Assembly: GCF_034314045.1 (NCBI RefSeq) | Contig: NZ_JAVIWL010000001.1 | Location: 4,402,001 to 4,466,000, forward strand | DNA length: 64,000 bases | Direction: 5' to 3' | Source of the DNA: Glaciimonas sp. CA11.2 | Lineage (GTDB): Bacteria > Pseudomonadota > Gammaproteobacteria > Burkholderiales > Burkholderiaceae_D | Shown here: positions 1-10,007 of the stretch, in pieces | How positions within the stretch are numbered: position 1 is the first letter of the stretch | How the letters are laid out: each line of letters opens with the position of its first letter | The notes under the pieces: model-generated | What the model was told of the DNA's origin: nothing | The model's input: the letters and a program-made list of their open reading frames with translations, nothing else | Database searches by the model: none | Program-made: the position numbers and the translations under genes

Positions 1-479
1 AATATTGCTCCGACGATAAAACTGGATGCCGAAGCACATGCGGCCTGCAAAGGTCTGGCGATTGCGCCGGAAAATATACCTAGTTCATCACGCGCATGGG
101 CGCCCAGCGCATCGTGTGCCATCAACTTCGCAGCTACTTGTTTCGCAAGGGGAAAATCGAGACCGCGCCCTACATATATCGCGGTTAACTCCCGATGCTC
201 GCTATCGAAATCGGCAGCAATTTCTGCGCTTTCTTCTGCCAAAGCAGCTTTTTCGGAATCAGCTTGTGAATGGACGGATACATATTCCCCTGTCGCCATG
301 GCCATCGCACCGGCTGCCAGGCCGGTCACTCCGGTAATCAAAATACTGCCATGGGCGGCATGGGCTGCTGCGACACCCAGCACTAGACTTGCCGTGGAAA
401 TAATGCCGTCATTGGCCCCCAGAACTGCAGCGCGTAACCAGCCTATTTTTTCAATACTATGTCGCTCGTCATGCCGCAT
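1..479 (-). CDS. VIT1/CCC1-family iron/manganese transporter, C-terminus cut by window edge
   Basis: The reverse strand is open from an ATG at 479 to the window edge, giving 159 residues. The protein opens MRHDERHSIEKIGWLRAAVL and continues GANDGIISTASLVLGVAAA, then a second hydrophobic segment with TGLAAGAMAMATGEYVSVHSQ, followed by an acidic, Glu/Asp-rich helical stretch. This order is characteristic of the VIT/CCC1 family, membrane proteins that move Fe2+ or Mn2+ out of the cytoplasm. Full-length bacterial members are about 230 residues, so roughly the last third lies outside the window. Family assignment is firm; the metal specificity is not visible. No close neighbour shares its strand inside the window. 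Confidence 0.85.
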   Translation of the reverse strand, partial: MRHDERHSIEKIGWLRAAVLGANDGIISTASLVLGVAAAHAAHGSILITGVTGLAAGAMAMATGEYVSVHSQADSEKAALAEESAEIAADFDSEHRELTAIYVGRGLDFPLAKQVAAKLMAHDALGAHARDELGIFSGAIARPLQAACASASSFIVGAI

Positions 480-968
480 GATATTTTTCTCGTTAATGTT
501 TTAATCAGGGACGTGGCGAGCAGATTGAGGATACCGGGCGCCAGCGGGCCTTATTTTATAGGGGCGCCTATTGAATGCCAACACAAGATACTGGGAATCA
601 TATTGGGAATGATTGCCGTTACACCGAGTGTTGCGATAGCGCAATCTTCCGCTCTTTATTGGCGGCAAACACGTGTCGTTTTTTTCGGTGGTGATCATTT
701 CAGAATCGTACCCGCCTCAACAAAATAGGATCGTCAATGTGGTTGCCCATGATCCAGATCGGGAAAATTGGCATGGGTGTGGACTAATAAGAAAATAGAC
801 TGGATAGTTGAAAAAAATATCGCTGTAGCACACCAAATAAAAACTTACCACTGAACTATGTTGATTGTTGAATATGAGGTAATTTTTATCAAATCATATA
901 ATGATATTATATTAAAATATATAGTATAATTTATCTTAGTATAGTGTACAAACAGATTGGAAATACAG
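480..968. other. Intergenic region; AT-rich regulatory part near 890-935
   Basis: No supported gene. Short ORFs here have no ribosome site and no recognisable protein. The last ~100 bases are very AT-rich and hold the predicted promoter/operator of the downstream ArsR-type regulator, listed separately. Confidence 0.6.
896..930 (+). promoter_or_regulatory. Candidate BigR-type operator and promoter of the bigR-yeeE operon
   Basis: A TA-rich inverted repeat (ATATAAT-GAT-ATTATAT, 896-912, seven-base arms) lies upstream of a perfect -10 box TATAAT at 925-930. A poor -35 position (902-907) would sit inside the repeat. BigR is known to repress its own operon through a TA-rich palindrome, so autoregulation is the likely reading. 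Box assignments are by eye. Confidence 0.5.
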
Positions 969-1307
969 ATGAAAAGTAATGGAGAAAGCATCGATATCCA
1001 AGCGATGCGACTGGCCGCCTTGCAAGCCAGTGGTTTGTTGAAAGCGCTGGCAAATCCCGATCGCTTGCTGTTGCTGTGCCAGTTAAGCCAGAGCGAGCAC
1101 AGCGTGGGCGAACTCGAAACCTTAACCGCTATCTTGCAACCGACGTTGTCACAGCAACTCAGCGTGTTGCGCGAAGAAAGCTTGGTGAGTACCAGACGCG
1201 AGGGCAAACAGATTTTTTACAGTATTGCCAGCAAGCCCGCCATGGCCGTGATGCAGGTTTTATATGAACAATTTTGCGCCGCCAACGCAGGAGAGAGTAA
1301 TGATTGA
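969..1307 (+). CDS. bigR: ArsR-family persulfide/redox sensor, BigR/SqrR-like
   Basis: A 112-residue winged-helix repressor. The helix-turn-helix segment SVGELE...LQPTLSQQLSVLRE and the wing RREGKQIFYSI match the BigR/SqrR/YgaV branch of ArsR regulators. In that branch two cysteines (here Cys37 in LLLLCQL and Cys103 in YEQFCA) form a disulfide or tetrasulfide when persulfide accumulates, releasing DNA. The ATG at 969 is preferred over an in-frame TTG at 957, which lacks a ribosome site. The gene overlaps the following transporter gene by 8 bases, so the two are one operon. BigR-type regulators control sulfide and persulfide detoxification and YeeE/YedE sulfur transport, which fits this context. 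Confidence 0.85.
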   Translation: MKSNGESIDIQAMRLAALQASGLLKALANPDRLLLLCQLSQSEHSVGELETLTAILQPTLSQQLSVLREESLVSTRREGKQIFYSIASKPAMAVMQVLYEQFCAANAGESND

Positions 1308-1728
1308 CTGGGGCCACTTCACGCCATGGTCCGCGCTGGCCGGTGGACTATTGATCGGGCTCGCCGCCACGCTGTTTTTATTCTTCAACGGCCGTATTGC
1401 CGGTATCAGCGGCATCGTAGGCGGGCTATTGCGCCCGACCTCCGGCGACGTCGGCTGGCGTGTTGCCTTTCTCTCTGGCTTGATCGTTGCGCCCCTGATG
1501 TATCAAGGGATAGCCCCACTTCCCTTCGTTCAAATTGATGCCGATACGGCCACCCTGATCGTAGCCGGACTGCTGGTCGGACTCGGAACACGCTATGGTG
1601 CCGGTTGTACCAGCGGGCATGGCGTGTGCGGTTTATCGCGCCTGTCACCACGTTCAATGGTCGCCACTGTCCTGTTCATGCTGGCCGGTGGCATGACCGT
1701 GTTCATCCTTCGCCATTTGATCAATTAA
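1300..1728 (+). CDS. YeeE/YedE-family sulfur transporter, first half
   Basis: A 142-residue membrane protein beginning MIDWGHFTPWSALAGG with about four hydrophobic segments. The signature GAGCTSGHGVCGLSRLSPRS contains the conserved cysteines of YeeE/YedE (DUF395) transporters. Characterised members of the family (TsuA) take up thiosulfate by passing it along such cysteines. The start at 1300 is supported by GGAGAGAG immediately upstream and overlaps the regulator gene. An earlier in-frame ATG at 1264 would lie deep inside the regulator and is rejected. It works with the next gene, which supplies the second half of the transporter fold. Substrate (thiosulfate, sulfide-derived sulfur) is inferred from the family and the BigR-type regulator. 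Confidence 0.85.
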   Translation: MIDWGHFTPWSALAGGLLIGLAATLFLFFNGRIAGISGIVGGLLRPTSGDVGWRVAFLSGLIVAPLMYQGIAPLPFVQIDADTATLIVAGLLVGLGTRYGAGCTSGHGVCGLSRLSPRSMVATVLFMLAGGMTVFILRHLIN

Positions 1729-1738
1729 GGAGCGCGGC

Positions 1739-2185
1739 ATGCAACTAATGACAGCATTATTGAGTGGACTCATTTTTGGAATCGGCCTGATTATTTCTGG
1801 TATGACCGACCCGTCCAAGGTGATCGGTTTTCTGGATGTGAGCGGCAAATGGGATCCGTCGCTGGCAATGGTGATGGGAGGCGCGATTCTGGTAGGTCTG
1901 GTTGCATTTCGCTGCGCCCGCACGCGCACCAAGTCGCTCCTGGGCGCGCCGATGCGTCTGCCTACGGCGCGACAAATCGACCGTCGTCTGATTTTTGGCG
2001 CACTGGCATTTGGTGCCGGTTGGGGGCTGGCTGGCTACTGTCCTGGCCCTGTTTTAGTATCTTTGACGACCGGTTCGGGCAAGCCCTGGATTTTTACGTT
2101 GGCAATGTTGAGCGGCATGGTGATGTTTGAGATCATCGAACGTTACTCGGCGAACGTATCTAAAAAAACTGCCTGGAAAGGTTGA
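1739..2185 (+). CDS. YeeE/YedE-family sulfur transporter, second half (DUF6691-like)
   Basis: A 148-residue membrane protein that starts 11 bases after its partner, behind a good AAGGAG site. It carries the family signatures GLIISGMTDPSKVIGFLDV near the N-terminus and GWGLAGYCPGP around residues 94-104, with a conserved cysteine in the second motif. In single-chain YeeE/YedE transporters these elements lie in the C-terminal half, so this and the preceding gene are the split form. Both would be induced when the upstream BigR-like repressor is oxidised by persulfide. Transport of thiosulfate or a related sulfur species is inferred. Confidence 0.85.
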   Translation: MQLMTALLSGLIFGIGLIISGMTDPSKVIGFLDVSGKWDPSLAMVMGGAILVGLVAFRCARTRTKSLLGAPMRLPTARQIDRRLIFGALAFGAGWGLAGYCPGPVLVSLTTGSGKPWIFTLAMLSGMVMFEIIERYSANVSKKTAWKG

Positions 2186-2283
2186 TCGTTCCCTCGGCAC
2201 ATTTGCTTAACGATAATAAACAAAATGCGGGGGACTTGAGCGTGCCCCATCTAAAACTTAAGTGTGCAAAAGGGAGTGTTTTC

Positions 2284-2715
2284 CTATTTTGCTAAATTGT
2301 CCATGCGTTGCTTTTCTTGAAGCAACACGATCATGGGGCAGGATACATTCCCCTTGCGAGCATCGCAGGCACTTACCACTATCGACAACACTGCTTCCAT
2401 GCGGGCGAGGTCGGCCATCTTTTGACGCACATCCAGTAGTTTGTGCTCGGCTATTTGCCGCGCTTCCAGGCAGTGCGCACCGTCCTCAAGTCTGAGCAAT
2501 TCTGCGATTTCATCCAGGCTAAAGCCCAGTCGCTGGGCCGACTTCACAAACCGTACCCGCGCTACATCTGCCTTGCCATACCGACGGATGCGGCCGTAAG
2601 GTTTGTCGGGCTCGGTCAATAAACGCTTGCGTTGATAAAAACGAATAGTTTCTACATTGACCCCGGCGGCTTTGGCGAATAAGCCGATCGTCAGATTGTC
2701 TGAAATAGTGTGCAT
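2284..2715 (-). CDS. merR: MerR, Hg(II)-responsive transcriptional regulator
   Basis: A 143-residue MerR with the N-terminal winged helix ([22 protein letters not shown]), a long dimerisation helix, and all three mercury ligands at the positions known from Tn501 MerR: Cys82 (HCLEAR), Cys117 (ACDARKG) and Cys126 (SCPMI). It binds Hg(II) across the dimer and untwists the operator of the divergent merTPA genes. Transcribed away from merT with 71 bp between the starts; the shared promoter/operator lies in that gap. Identity is secure because length, motif order and cysteine numbering all agree with the family. Confidence 0.97.
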   Translation of the reverse strand: MHTISDNLTIGLFAKAAGVNVETIRFYQRKRLLTEPDKPYGRIRRYGKADVARVRFVKSAQRLGFSLDEIAELLRLEDGAHCLEARQIAEHKLLDVRQKMADLARMEAVLSIVVSACDARKGNVSCPMIVLLQEKQRMDNLAK

Positions 2716-2720
2716 AGCGA

Positions 2721-2751
2721 TTGACTCCGTACTTGACTACGGTATTAAGGT
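2721..2751 (+). promoter_or_regulatory. mer operator/promoter with 19-bp spacer
   Basis: The -35 box TTGACT (2721-2726) and -10 box TAAGGT (2746-2751) are separated by 19 bp, the over-long spacer typical of MerR-controlled promoters. The spacer contains the dyad half-sites CCGTAC and CTACGG (one base off perfect symmetry). This is the merT promoter; MerR itself is transcribed divergently from the same region. Confidence 0.9.
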
Positions 2752-2786
2752 TGCGCTATTCGTGAACGTTTTAACAGGAACAACGC

Positions 2787-3137
2787 ATGTCGACATCAAA
2801 AAACGGGCGCATCGCCCTCTTCACAGGTGGGGTCGCAGCCATCCTTGCCTCGACTTGCTGTCTGGGGCCATTGATCCTCATGCTGCTGGGATTCAGCGGC
2901 GTGTGGATCGGCAATTTGACCTTGCTTGAGCCTTACCGTCCGCTCTTCCTCGGCGTCGCCCTGGTGGCGATGATCGTCTCATGGAAAAAAATATTCCGCC
3001 CCGCCCTAGCGTGCGCGCCCGCTGATGTATGCGCAATACCGCAGGTAAGAAAAACCTACAAAGCTATTTTCTGGGTGGTCTCCGTGCTGACATTAATAGC
3101 GTTAGGTTTCCCGCTGATAGCGCCATTTTTCTATTAA
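2787..3137 (+). CDS. merT: MerT, inner-membrane mercury(II) transporter
   Basis: 116 residues with three hydrophobic segments. The Cys24-Cys25 pair in the first membrane segment (ASTCCLGP) and Cys76/Cys82 in the cytoplasmic loop (CAPADVC) match MerT from Tn501 exactly. It receives Hg(II) from MerP and passes it inward to MerA. AGGAA precedes the ATG at a normal distance. It is the first gene of merTPA, directly downstream of the MerR-controlled promoter. Confidence 0.96.
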   Translation: MSTSKNGRIALFTGGVAAILASTCCLGPLILMLLGFSGVWIGNLTLLEPYRPLFLGVALVAMIVSWKKIFRPALACAPADVCAIPQVRKTYKAIFWVVSVLTLIALGFPLIAPFFY

Positions 3138-3150
3138 TCAGGAGTCTTCC

Positions 3151-4919
<1,769 letters not shown>

Positions 4920-5114
4920 AGCGAGGACAGTCTTCGTAGCATGCGAAATAGCACTTGTCGAATTGCCGGTATGGCCGAGGCCTGAAGAATGACCGTGGCA
5001 GCTGCATAATGCACCGCCGGGTCGGACCAATACTTGGACAGCGTCGTATCGACGCTATCGGTTACACAGCAAAATTAAAACTAATCACAATACTGCTTTA
5101 CTTAAAAGCGCTAG

Positions 5115-5783
5115 TCAGGGTCTGACAATCAGTTGATGATGCGCATCAACGCCAATATCACCACGCAATTTTGCATGGGTTTTGCCATCGGAATGGTAAA
5201 TAACCAGCACAGCATTATCGTGCGTTAGTGGCAATGGCGAAATGATGGTGACATTGGCTTTGCCTTCGCCATCAGAGACAAATTTATTCGCGGTTCCATT
5301 GCCGTCAAGTGGTGTAAATCCGACTGGCTTCTGATCAAAATGGTTCTCGAATACGCTATAGACGCCGTGTGGAAATAGGTGCGTCAAAATTAACGTAATT
5401 TTTTGTGTTCCATTCGGCATGTTGGTCAGGACAACGTCACCCTGCGCGGCTAGCCAGGCCCCCAGTGTCATGTCCAATGACTTGCCCATGGCGTTCATGA
5501 TCGGTAGCTCGGGCATATCGGAAATCAATGCGTTGCGCACCCCGGCAATATGCTCGATACCTTGTGGGCCGGTTGCTGCAGGGGCCGTCGGCGCCGCAAC
5601 AAACACCTGCGGGTCCAGAGGAGTTTTTTGTTTGGTTTCACTGGAAAAAAAAGCGGCATGGGTCTGCAAGGGCAATATTCGTGAGATGTCGTCTGCTCGT
5701 GCAGTCAGACTGGTCAATGTCGCTAATGCGAGAATACTAAAGCCAACGGTTTTTTTTATTTCTGTTGAAAAAAATCGAATCAT
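5115..5783 (-). CDS. Exported protein of unknown function
   Basis: 222 residues from an ATG preceded by AAGGACC. An upstream in-frame ATG at 5840 lacks a ribosome site. The N-terminus (charged start, hydrophobic FSILALATLTSLTARA) is a signal peptide, so the product is probably periplasmic. The mature part has a Pro/Ala/Thr-rich linker (about 65-85) and a beta-rich C-terminal half containing two histidine-rich stretches (ILTHLFPHGVYSVFENH and DAHHQLIV). I do not recognise a family. It stands alone between merA, which points towards it, and the DUF442 gene. Confidence 0.65.
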   Translation of the reverse strand: MIRFFSTEIKKTVGFSILALATLTSLTARADDISRILPLQTHAAFFSSETKQKTPLDPQVFVAAPTAPAATGPQGIEHIAGVRNALISDMPELPIMNAMGKSLDMTLGAWLAAQGDVVLTNMPNGTQKITLILTHLFPHGVYSVFENHFDQKPVGFTPLDGNGTANKFVSDGEGKANVTIISPLPLTHDNAVLVIYHSDGKTHAKLRGDIGVDAHHQLIVRP

Positions 5784-5978
5784 TGTGGTCCTTGTTTCCA
5801 ATAGTTTGAAGCCGTTTCGCTTGCCACCTTCGGCAATCAAGCAACCCGTGGATTTTTACGCGTTATAAGCGACCAGGGCCACTATCTCATGCCGCGGAAA
5901 GGTACGCACACGGTCACGCCTAAAACGCCTCACCGTGAGGCGAATCGCGTTTGATCATCGCTATTAGTGGAGCATGAT

Positions 5979-6404
5979 CTAATTCCGGTTCTGTGCCACA
6001 AACGTACAAAATTCCGGAAACGCCGTTAAATCGTAGCCCATTTTTTTGGCTTCCAGCATGGTCTGCTCGCCATTCCAGTCATGCTGCTCAGCCCTGCTCA
6101 GGGAGAGTATTAACGCTGCACGCGCACCGCTCACGCAATGCAGCAAAAAAGGACCCTCGTTATTTTTTAGTGCATCAGTCAGGTCCCTGATCTGGCTAGC
6201 GTTTGGCGCTGTTTTATTGACTGGAATATTGACGTACGACAGATGATGGTTTGTGGTAAGTATCTCGTTCGAGGTAGTAGTCTCGGAGGGCTCCCGAAAA
6301 TCAATAATCGTGCGAATCCCTTGCTGCCTGGCGTCCTGCAGATCTTGATCGTTCGGCTGCGGGCCTATATAAATTTCGTTGGCGACTAATTTAAAGGTAC
6401 TCAT
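5979..6404 (-). CDS. DUF442 / Blh-type phosphatase-like protein
   Basis: 141 residues, start supported by AGAGGA. The central motif HCVSGARA is the P-loop of DUF442 proteins, a branch of the tyrosine-phosphatase fold in which Cys and Arg are separated by four residues instead of five. Members occur alone or fused to beta-lactamase-like persulfide dioxygenases (Blh), and are frequent in BigR-controlled sulfide detoxification loci. A BigR-like regulator lies 5 kb away in this window, so a role in sulfur stress is possible but not shown. Single-gene unit. Confidence 0.75.
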   Translation of the reverse strand: MSTFKLVANEIYIGPQPNDQDLQDARQQGIRTIIDFREPSETTTSNEILTTNHHLSYVNIPVNKTAPNASQIRDLTDALKNNEGPFLLHCVSGARAALILSLSRAEQHDWNGEQTMLEAKKMGYDLTAFPEFCTFVAQNRN

Positions 6405-6670
6405 AATGGTCCTCTTTGGTGGGTTAAATAGCTCGCGCCGGAGAAGAGTAGCTCATTGACACCATAGCAGAGTGAAGTCCTTGGAACTTCACGATCTGCA
6501 AGGAAGGCTTCAAGTAATGGCCTAGTCTGCCGATGCGAACAATTTACACGCCAATGTCGTTCGGTATCCACCAACATTGGATCGCGATCAATAGCTAACT
6601 ATCTTACAGCAGACGTGCGTGTAACGTATCTTACGCCTCGTACGCAAGCTTGCAAAACGCTGCGTTTTTT

Positions 6671-7297
6671 TCAGGTTGATTCGGCGTCCATCTTGCAATA
6701 ACAATACAAGAACTGTTGCGTCGTCCCGAATGGTGTTTGATGTACTTCCACGCCACTTTCCACTAATCGGAAACGTGCACCGAATTGATCATGGAGTGCT
6801 TCGCTGTCATAGCGAACGATATCAAGTCCGCTGCACGTTTCCGGGCCTTCCGGTCCGAAGGTCGCGACGATGACTGTGCCGCCCGGTTTCATCGCCGCCA
6901 TGACCTGACGCACATACGCAACACGTTGCTCGGGCCGGGTCAGAAAATGGAAGACAGCGCGATCATGCCACACATCATAAAATTGTTGCGGCAATGCAAT
7001 CTGCGTAATATCACCGACCAGCCATGCTACGTTATCCGCAGCTTTTCCCAAACGCTGCCGAGATACATCAATGGCAGTCTGTGAGATGTCCAGCACACTG
7101 ATATTGCGATAGCCATTTGCCAGCAAGTCATCTACCAGGGTGGCTTCGCCGCCACCCACATCAATAATCTGCACCGCGGAGCCGATTGCTGCACGTTGAA
7201 TCAATTCCAAGGATTTTTCAAGATGTGGACGGTACCAGCTTACCTCATCAGATGATTTCGTCTTGTAAATTGCATCCCAATAAAGTTGTTCATCCAT
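6671..7297 (-). CDS. Class I SAM-dependent methyltransferase
   Basis: 208 residues with the Rossmann methyltransferase motifs in order: motif I QIIDVGGGEATLVDDLL (about 43-59), the acidic end of strand 2 (SVLDIS), motif II/III (DNVAWLVGDITQ) and the post-core segment YDVWHDRAVFHFLTRPEQRVAYV. The WHDRAVFHFLT stretch is shared with small thiopurine/thiol-type methyltransferases and unclassified relatives. The substrate cannot be read from sequence. Single gene. Confidence 0.75.
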   Translation of the reverse strand: MDEQLYWDAIYKTKSSDEVSWYRPHLEKSLELIQRAAIGSAVQIIDVGGGEATLVDDLLANGYRNISVLDISQTAIDVSRQRLGKAADNVAWLVGDITQIALPQQFYDVWHDRAVFHFLTRPEQRVAYVRQVMAAMKPGGTVIVATFGPEGPETCSGLDIVRYDSEALHDQFGARFRLVESGVEVHQTPFGTTQQFLYCYCKMDAEST

Positions 7298-7404
7298 ATC
7301 AATTTGCAGAACTCTTAATATTTTTAATTACGAATACACGGTAAGGCCCGGCCAATTAACCGTTGGCGTTGCTGCTTATAATGCCTGCTTTCGATACGCT
7401 GCGT

Positions 7405-8091
7405 TTATTTAGTCGGAGGCTTTGCGGGCGTCGCAGAAATCGGTGCGATGCTCGTGAGGCCGGATAAATACACCGCCAGGGTTTCAATATCGTTTTCCGA
7501 CAGAGCCTGGGCGGCTGAGGTCATGACGCCGTCCATATCGTAACGGGTACTGGCGTGAAAACTTATCAGTTGCGCTTTGATATAGTCGTAATGTTGTCCG
7601 GCCAGCCGAGGTATGTGCTGTTGGCCGCCCAAATCCCGCGCGTGGCACGCAATGCAATGATTCTGTTGCGTCAACGCCGCCCCGGCGCTAATTTGTTGCT
7701 CGGTCAATACTGCCGTCGGCTGTTCCTGCTTCTGACTCGAAAAGTAGGTCGCCAGCTCGTTCAGATCGGCATTACTAAGCCCTGATGCCATTGGTGACAT
7801 CAGGTCATTTTTACGTTTGCCTTCGCGGAACATATAAAGCGCAGCAACCAGGAACTGCTTGGGTTGTCCGGCCAGATTCGGAATGGCAGCAATGTGCGAA
7901 TTACCGCCAACCCCGTGGCAACTGGCACAGACTTGCGCTTTTGGAGGAACAGCGATATCCTGCGCCGCCGTCGTGCCACTGCTTATCGCCAGCATGCACC
8001 CCGCCAACCACGCGGCGCGCATCCATCGCTTTTGACGGAGCCGCTTCACTACAGCACCCGACGTGGGTCGCCTGCATAAGTCAGATTTCAT
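7405..8091 (-). CDS. Diheme c-type cytochrome (cytochrome c4-like)
   Basis: 228 residues with an N-terminal export signal (hydrophobic AAWLAGCMLAISSGTTAAQ, about 26-44) and two heme-attachment motifs, CASCH at 55-59 and CIACH at 146-150. Methionines suitable as sixth ligands follow each domain (LMSPMA; DGVMTSA). The two similar halves are the cytochrome c4 layout. It lies 80 bp downstream of a PQQ-type sugar dehydrogenase gene on the same strand and is the likely electron acceptor for that enzyme. The start could be internal (Met24); the ribosome site for the long form is weak. Confidence 0.85.
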   Translation of the reverse strand: MKSDLCRRPTSGAVVKRLRQKRWMRAAWLAGCMLAISSGTTAAQDIAVPPKAQVCASCHGVGGNSHIAAIPNLAGQPKQFLVAALYMFREGKRKNDLMSPMASGLSNADLNELATYFSSQKQEQPTAVLTEQQISAGAALTQQNHCIACHARDLGGQQHIPRLAGQHYDYIKAQLISFHASTRYDMDGVMTSAAQALSENDIETLAVYLSGLTSIAPISATPAKPPTK

Positions 8092-8171
8092 GTGTGAAGT
8101 CTCATTTCTTTGTGACAGTTGTGATGCACCAGTTGCGATGCATCAAATGTTAAAACCTCAACCTGGAATCG

Positions 8172-9392
8172 TTATTTACCGACGTAACTGACTCGATATA
8201 CAACGCCGTTATAGTCGTCGGAAACCAGAAGTGCACCATCATTCATGACAAGCACGTCAACTGGACGACCCCACATCGGTGGATCGGCACGCGCATCGGT
8301 CATGAATCCGTCAAGAAAAACTTCCTTTACAAGATGGCCCTTGGCGTCGGTGTGCACGCGGTCTACTCGGTAGCCTTGTTTTTCTTCCCTGTTCCACGAG
8401 CCGTGCAGCGCGATAAACATGTCGTTACGATACGCCGCAGGAAAACTTTTACCCGTATAGAAACGCATTCCCAAAGGTGCTACGTGCGCGCCCAATAACA
8501 TCGACGGTGGAGTAAATTCGGCGCATGAACGGTTCTTGCCATAGATCGGATCGAGGATCGTTCCCTGGTGGCAGAACGGAAAGCCAAAATGTTGTCCCAC
8601 TTTGGTCACAGTTTCGAGAACGTCTTCCGGTCCTTGGTTACCCATCCAGTCGCGTGCATTGGAAGTAAACCAAAGCTTTTTCGTACGCGGATTAAACGCC
8701 ATACCGACGCTATTACGCACTCCGTGCGCGACATCTTCCACGACGCCCGTTTTTGGATCAACCCGCAGGATTGCTGCCTGTATATAACTCGGCATAGTAA
8801 TATTCTGCGGCGAACCAATATTGAAATATATTTTACCGTCCGGGCCTGTCGTCAGAACTTTCCAGAAGTGCCCTGGTTGCTCCGGCAGGCCATCGACGAT
8901 TACCCGAGGCGCCGGAGGATTATCGAGATTGTCCTCGATCCCAGCATAGGCAACGATGCGTTCGCGTTCAGCTACGTACAGAGTGCCGTCGGCAAACGCC
9001 AGTCCATTCGGTGAGTTCAGTCCTTTAAGGATGGTTTTTACTTCACGCTTTCCGTCATGGTCGATTACGGCGTACACATTGCTTAGCCCGCGATTGCTGA
9101 CGAAAACGGTCCCTTTACTACCAAGCGCAAGCGAACGTGCGTCCGGAATTCCATCCGCCCAAACCTCAACTTTGAAGCCGGGTGGCACTTTTAGTTTTTC
9201 GATCGGAAGCTCGCTGGCACTGCGTCCGATCAAGATTGTCGCGATCGGATGTAAAGTTGAATTTGCTAGATCCGCTGACATACCTTGTGTCCATGCAGGC
9301 GCTACTGCCGGAGCAGGCGATGTCTGCGCAAAGACGGCAGTCCCGACACTTGTGAGTAACGAGACTAATAATAATTTATTACGAATTTTCAT
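8172..9392 (-). CDS. PQQ-dependent sugar (glucose/sorbosone-type) dehydrogenase
   Basis: 406 residues, start behind a strong AGGAGGAAG site. A signal peptide (1-22, ending AVFA) puts it in the periplasm. The body is a six-bladed beta-propeller of the soluble glucose/sorbosone dehydrogenase family, recognisable from LKVPPGFKVEVWADGIPDARSL, LKGLNSPNGLAFADGTLYVAE, FPFCHQGT...CAEFTPPSMLLGAHVAPLGMRFYTG and IALHGSWNR. Members oxidise a sugar or alcohol and pass electrons through PQQ to a cytochrome, here probably the product of the next gene. The true substrate is unknown. Confidence 0.88.
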   Translation of the reverse strand: MKIRNKLLLVSLLTSVGTAVFAQTSPAPAVAPAWTQGMSADLANSTLHPIATILIGRSASELPIEKLKVPPGFKVEVWADGIPDARSLALGSKGTVFVSNRGLSNVYAVIDHDGKREVKTILKGLNSPNGLAFADGTLYVAERERIVAYAGIEDNLDNPPAPRVIVDGLPEQPGHFWKVLTTGPDGKIYFNIGSPQNITMPSYIQAAILRVDPKTGVVEDVAHGVRNSVGMAFNPRTKKLWFTSNARDWMGNQGPEDVLETVTKVGQHFGFPFCHQGTILDPIYGKNRSCAEFTPPSMLLGAHVAPLGMRFYTGKSFPAAYRNDMFIALHGSWNREEKQGYRVDRVHTDAKGHLVKEVFLDGFMTDARADPPMWGRPVDVLVMNDGALLVSDDYNGVVYRVSYVGK

Positions 9393-10007
9393 GTCTTCCT
9401 CCTGGGTAATGCTGGTTTTTTATAAGTACTTTTATTCTTTGCACACGGACAACCATTGCTATGGTGGGAACGACATCCATTATTATTCATTACATAACAA
9501 TACCTTGCGGCACTATTATTAAGATAATACCATGTCAGTATACTGATAAGTACCGATAATTACTGACGAAAATAGGAGTTTAAAAAGTCGGTTTGACTGG
9601 GATTTGGAATTAATGAACTTGACGCTCTGTTGTCACCGCGGGTGAGTAAAGCGCCAAAGAGATCGTGTGTCATGCACATGATTCGAAAAGGATAGATGAT
9701 CGTCACAGCAGAAAATATGATGTCGTTTACCCACCAGTCTTATGCTTTGGCGGGATAAATCCATTCGGTTTGAAGCTGGATCAAAAAACTGTCGGCAGTC
9801 CGATTTGTCTCTGGTAATGTGACCGAACCATTGCTCACGAAGGGTGGGATGATCGATCCCCTCCTCCTCCTGTTGAACGTGAATGTTTTAAGGCCCTCAA
9901 ACGATCGGGGTCATCCATCAATATGATCCTGTCGTCATAGCGTGCGGGGTGGTCGACTGATTGTGCACTTGACTTCTACTCGCCTCCGTCGTCGTCCGCA
10001 GGCAAGC
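9393..10007. other. 615-bp gap, no supported gene; one perfect 12-bp palindrome
   Basis: Holds the upstream region of the sugar dehydrogenase gene and the end of the sulfonate cluster. TCAGTATACTGA at 9535-9546 is a perfect palindrome about 140 bp upstream of the dehydrogenase start and may be a repressor site. The small forward ORF at 9942-10190 is antisense to the end of comC and has no recognisable product. I see no transposase or tRNA. Confidence 0.5.

Noticed and set aside
845..1207. 120-codon reverse ORF overlapping the BigR-like gene
   Set aside because: Extends into an AT-rich promoter with low-complexity translation; the regulator frame is clear.
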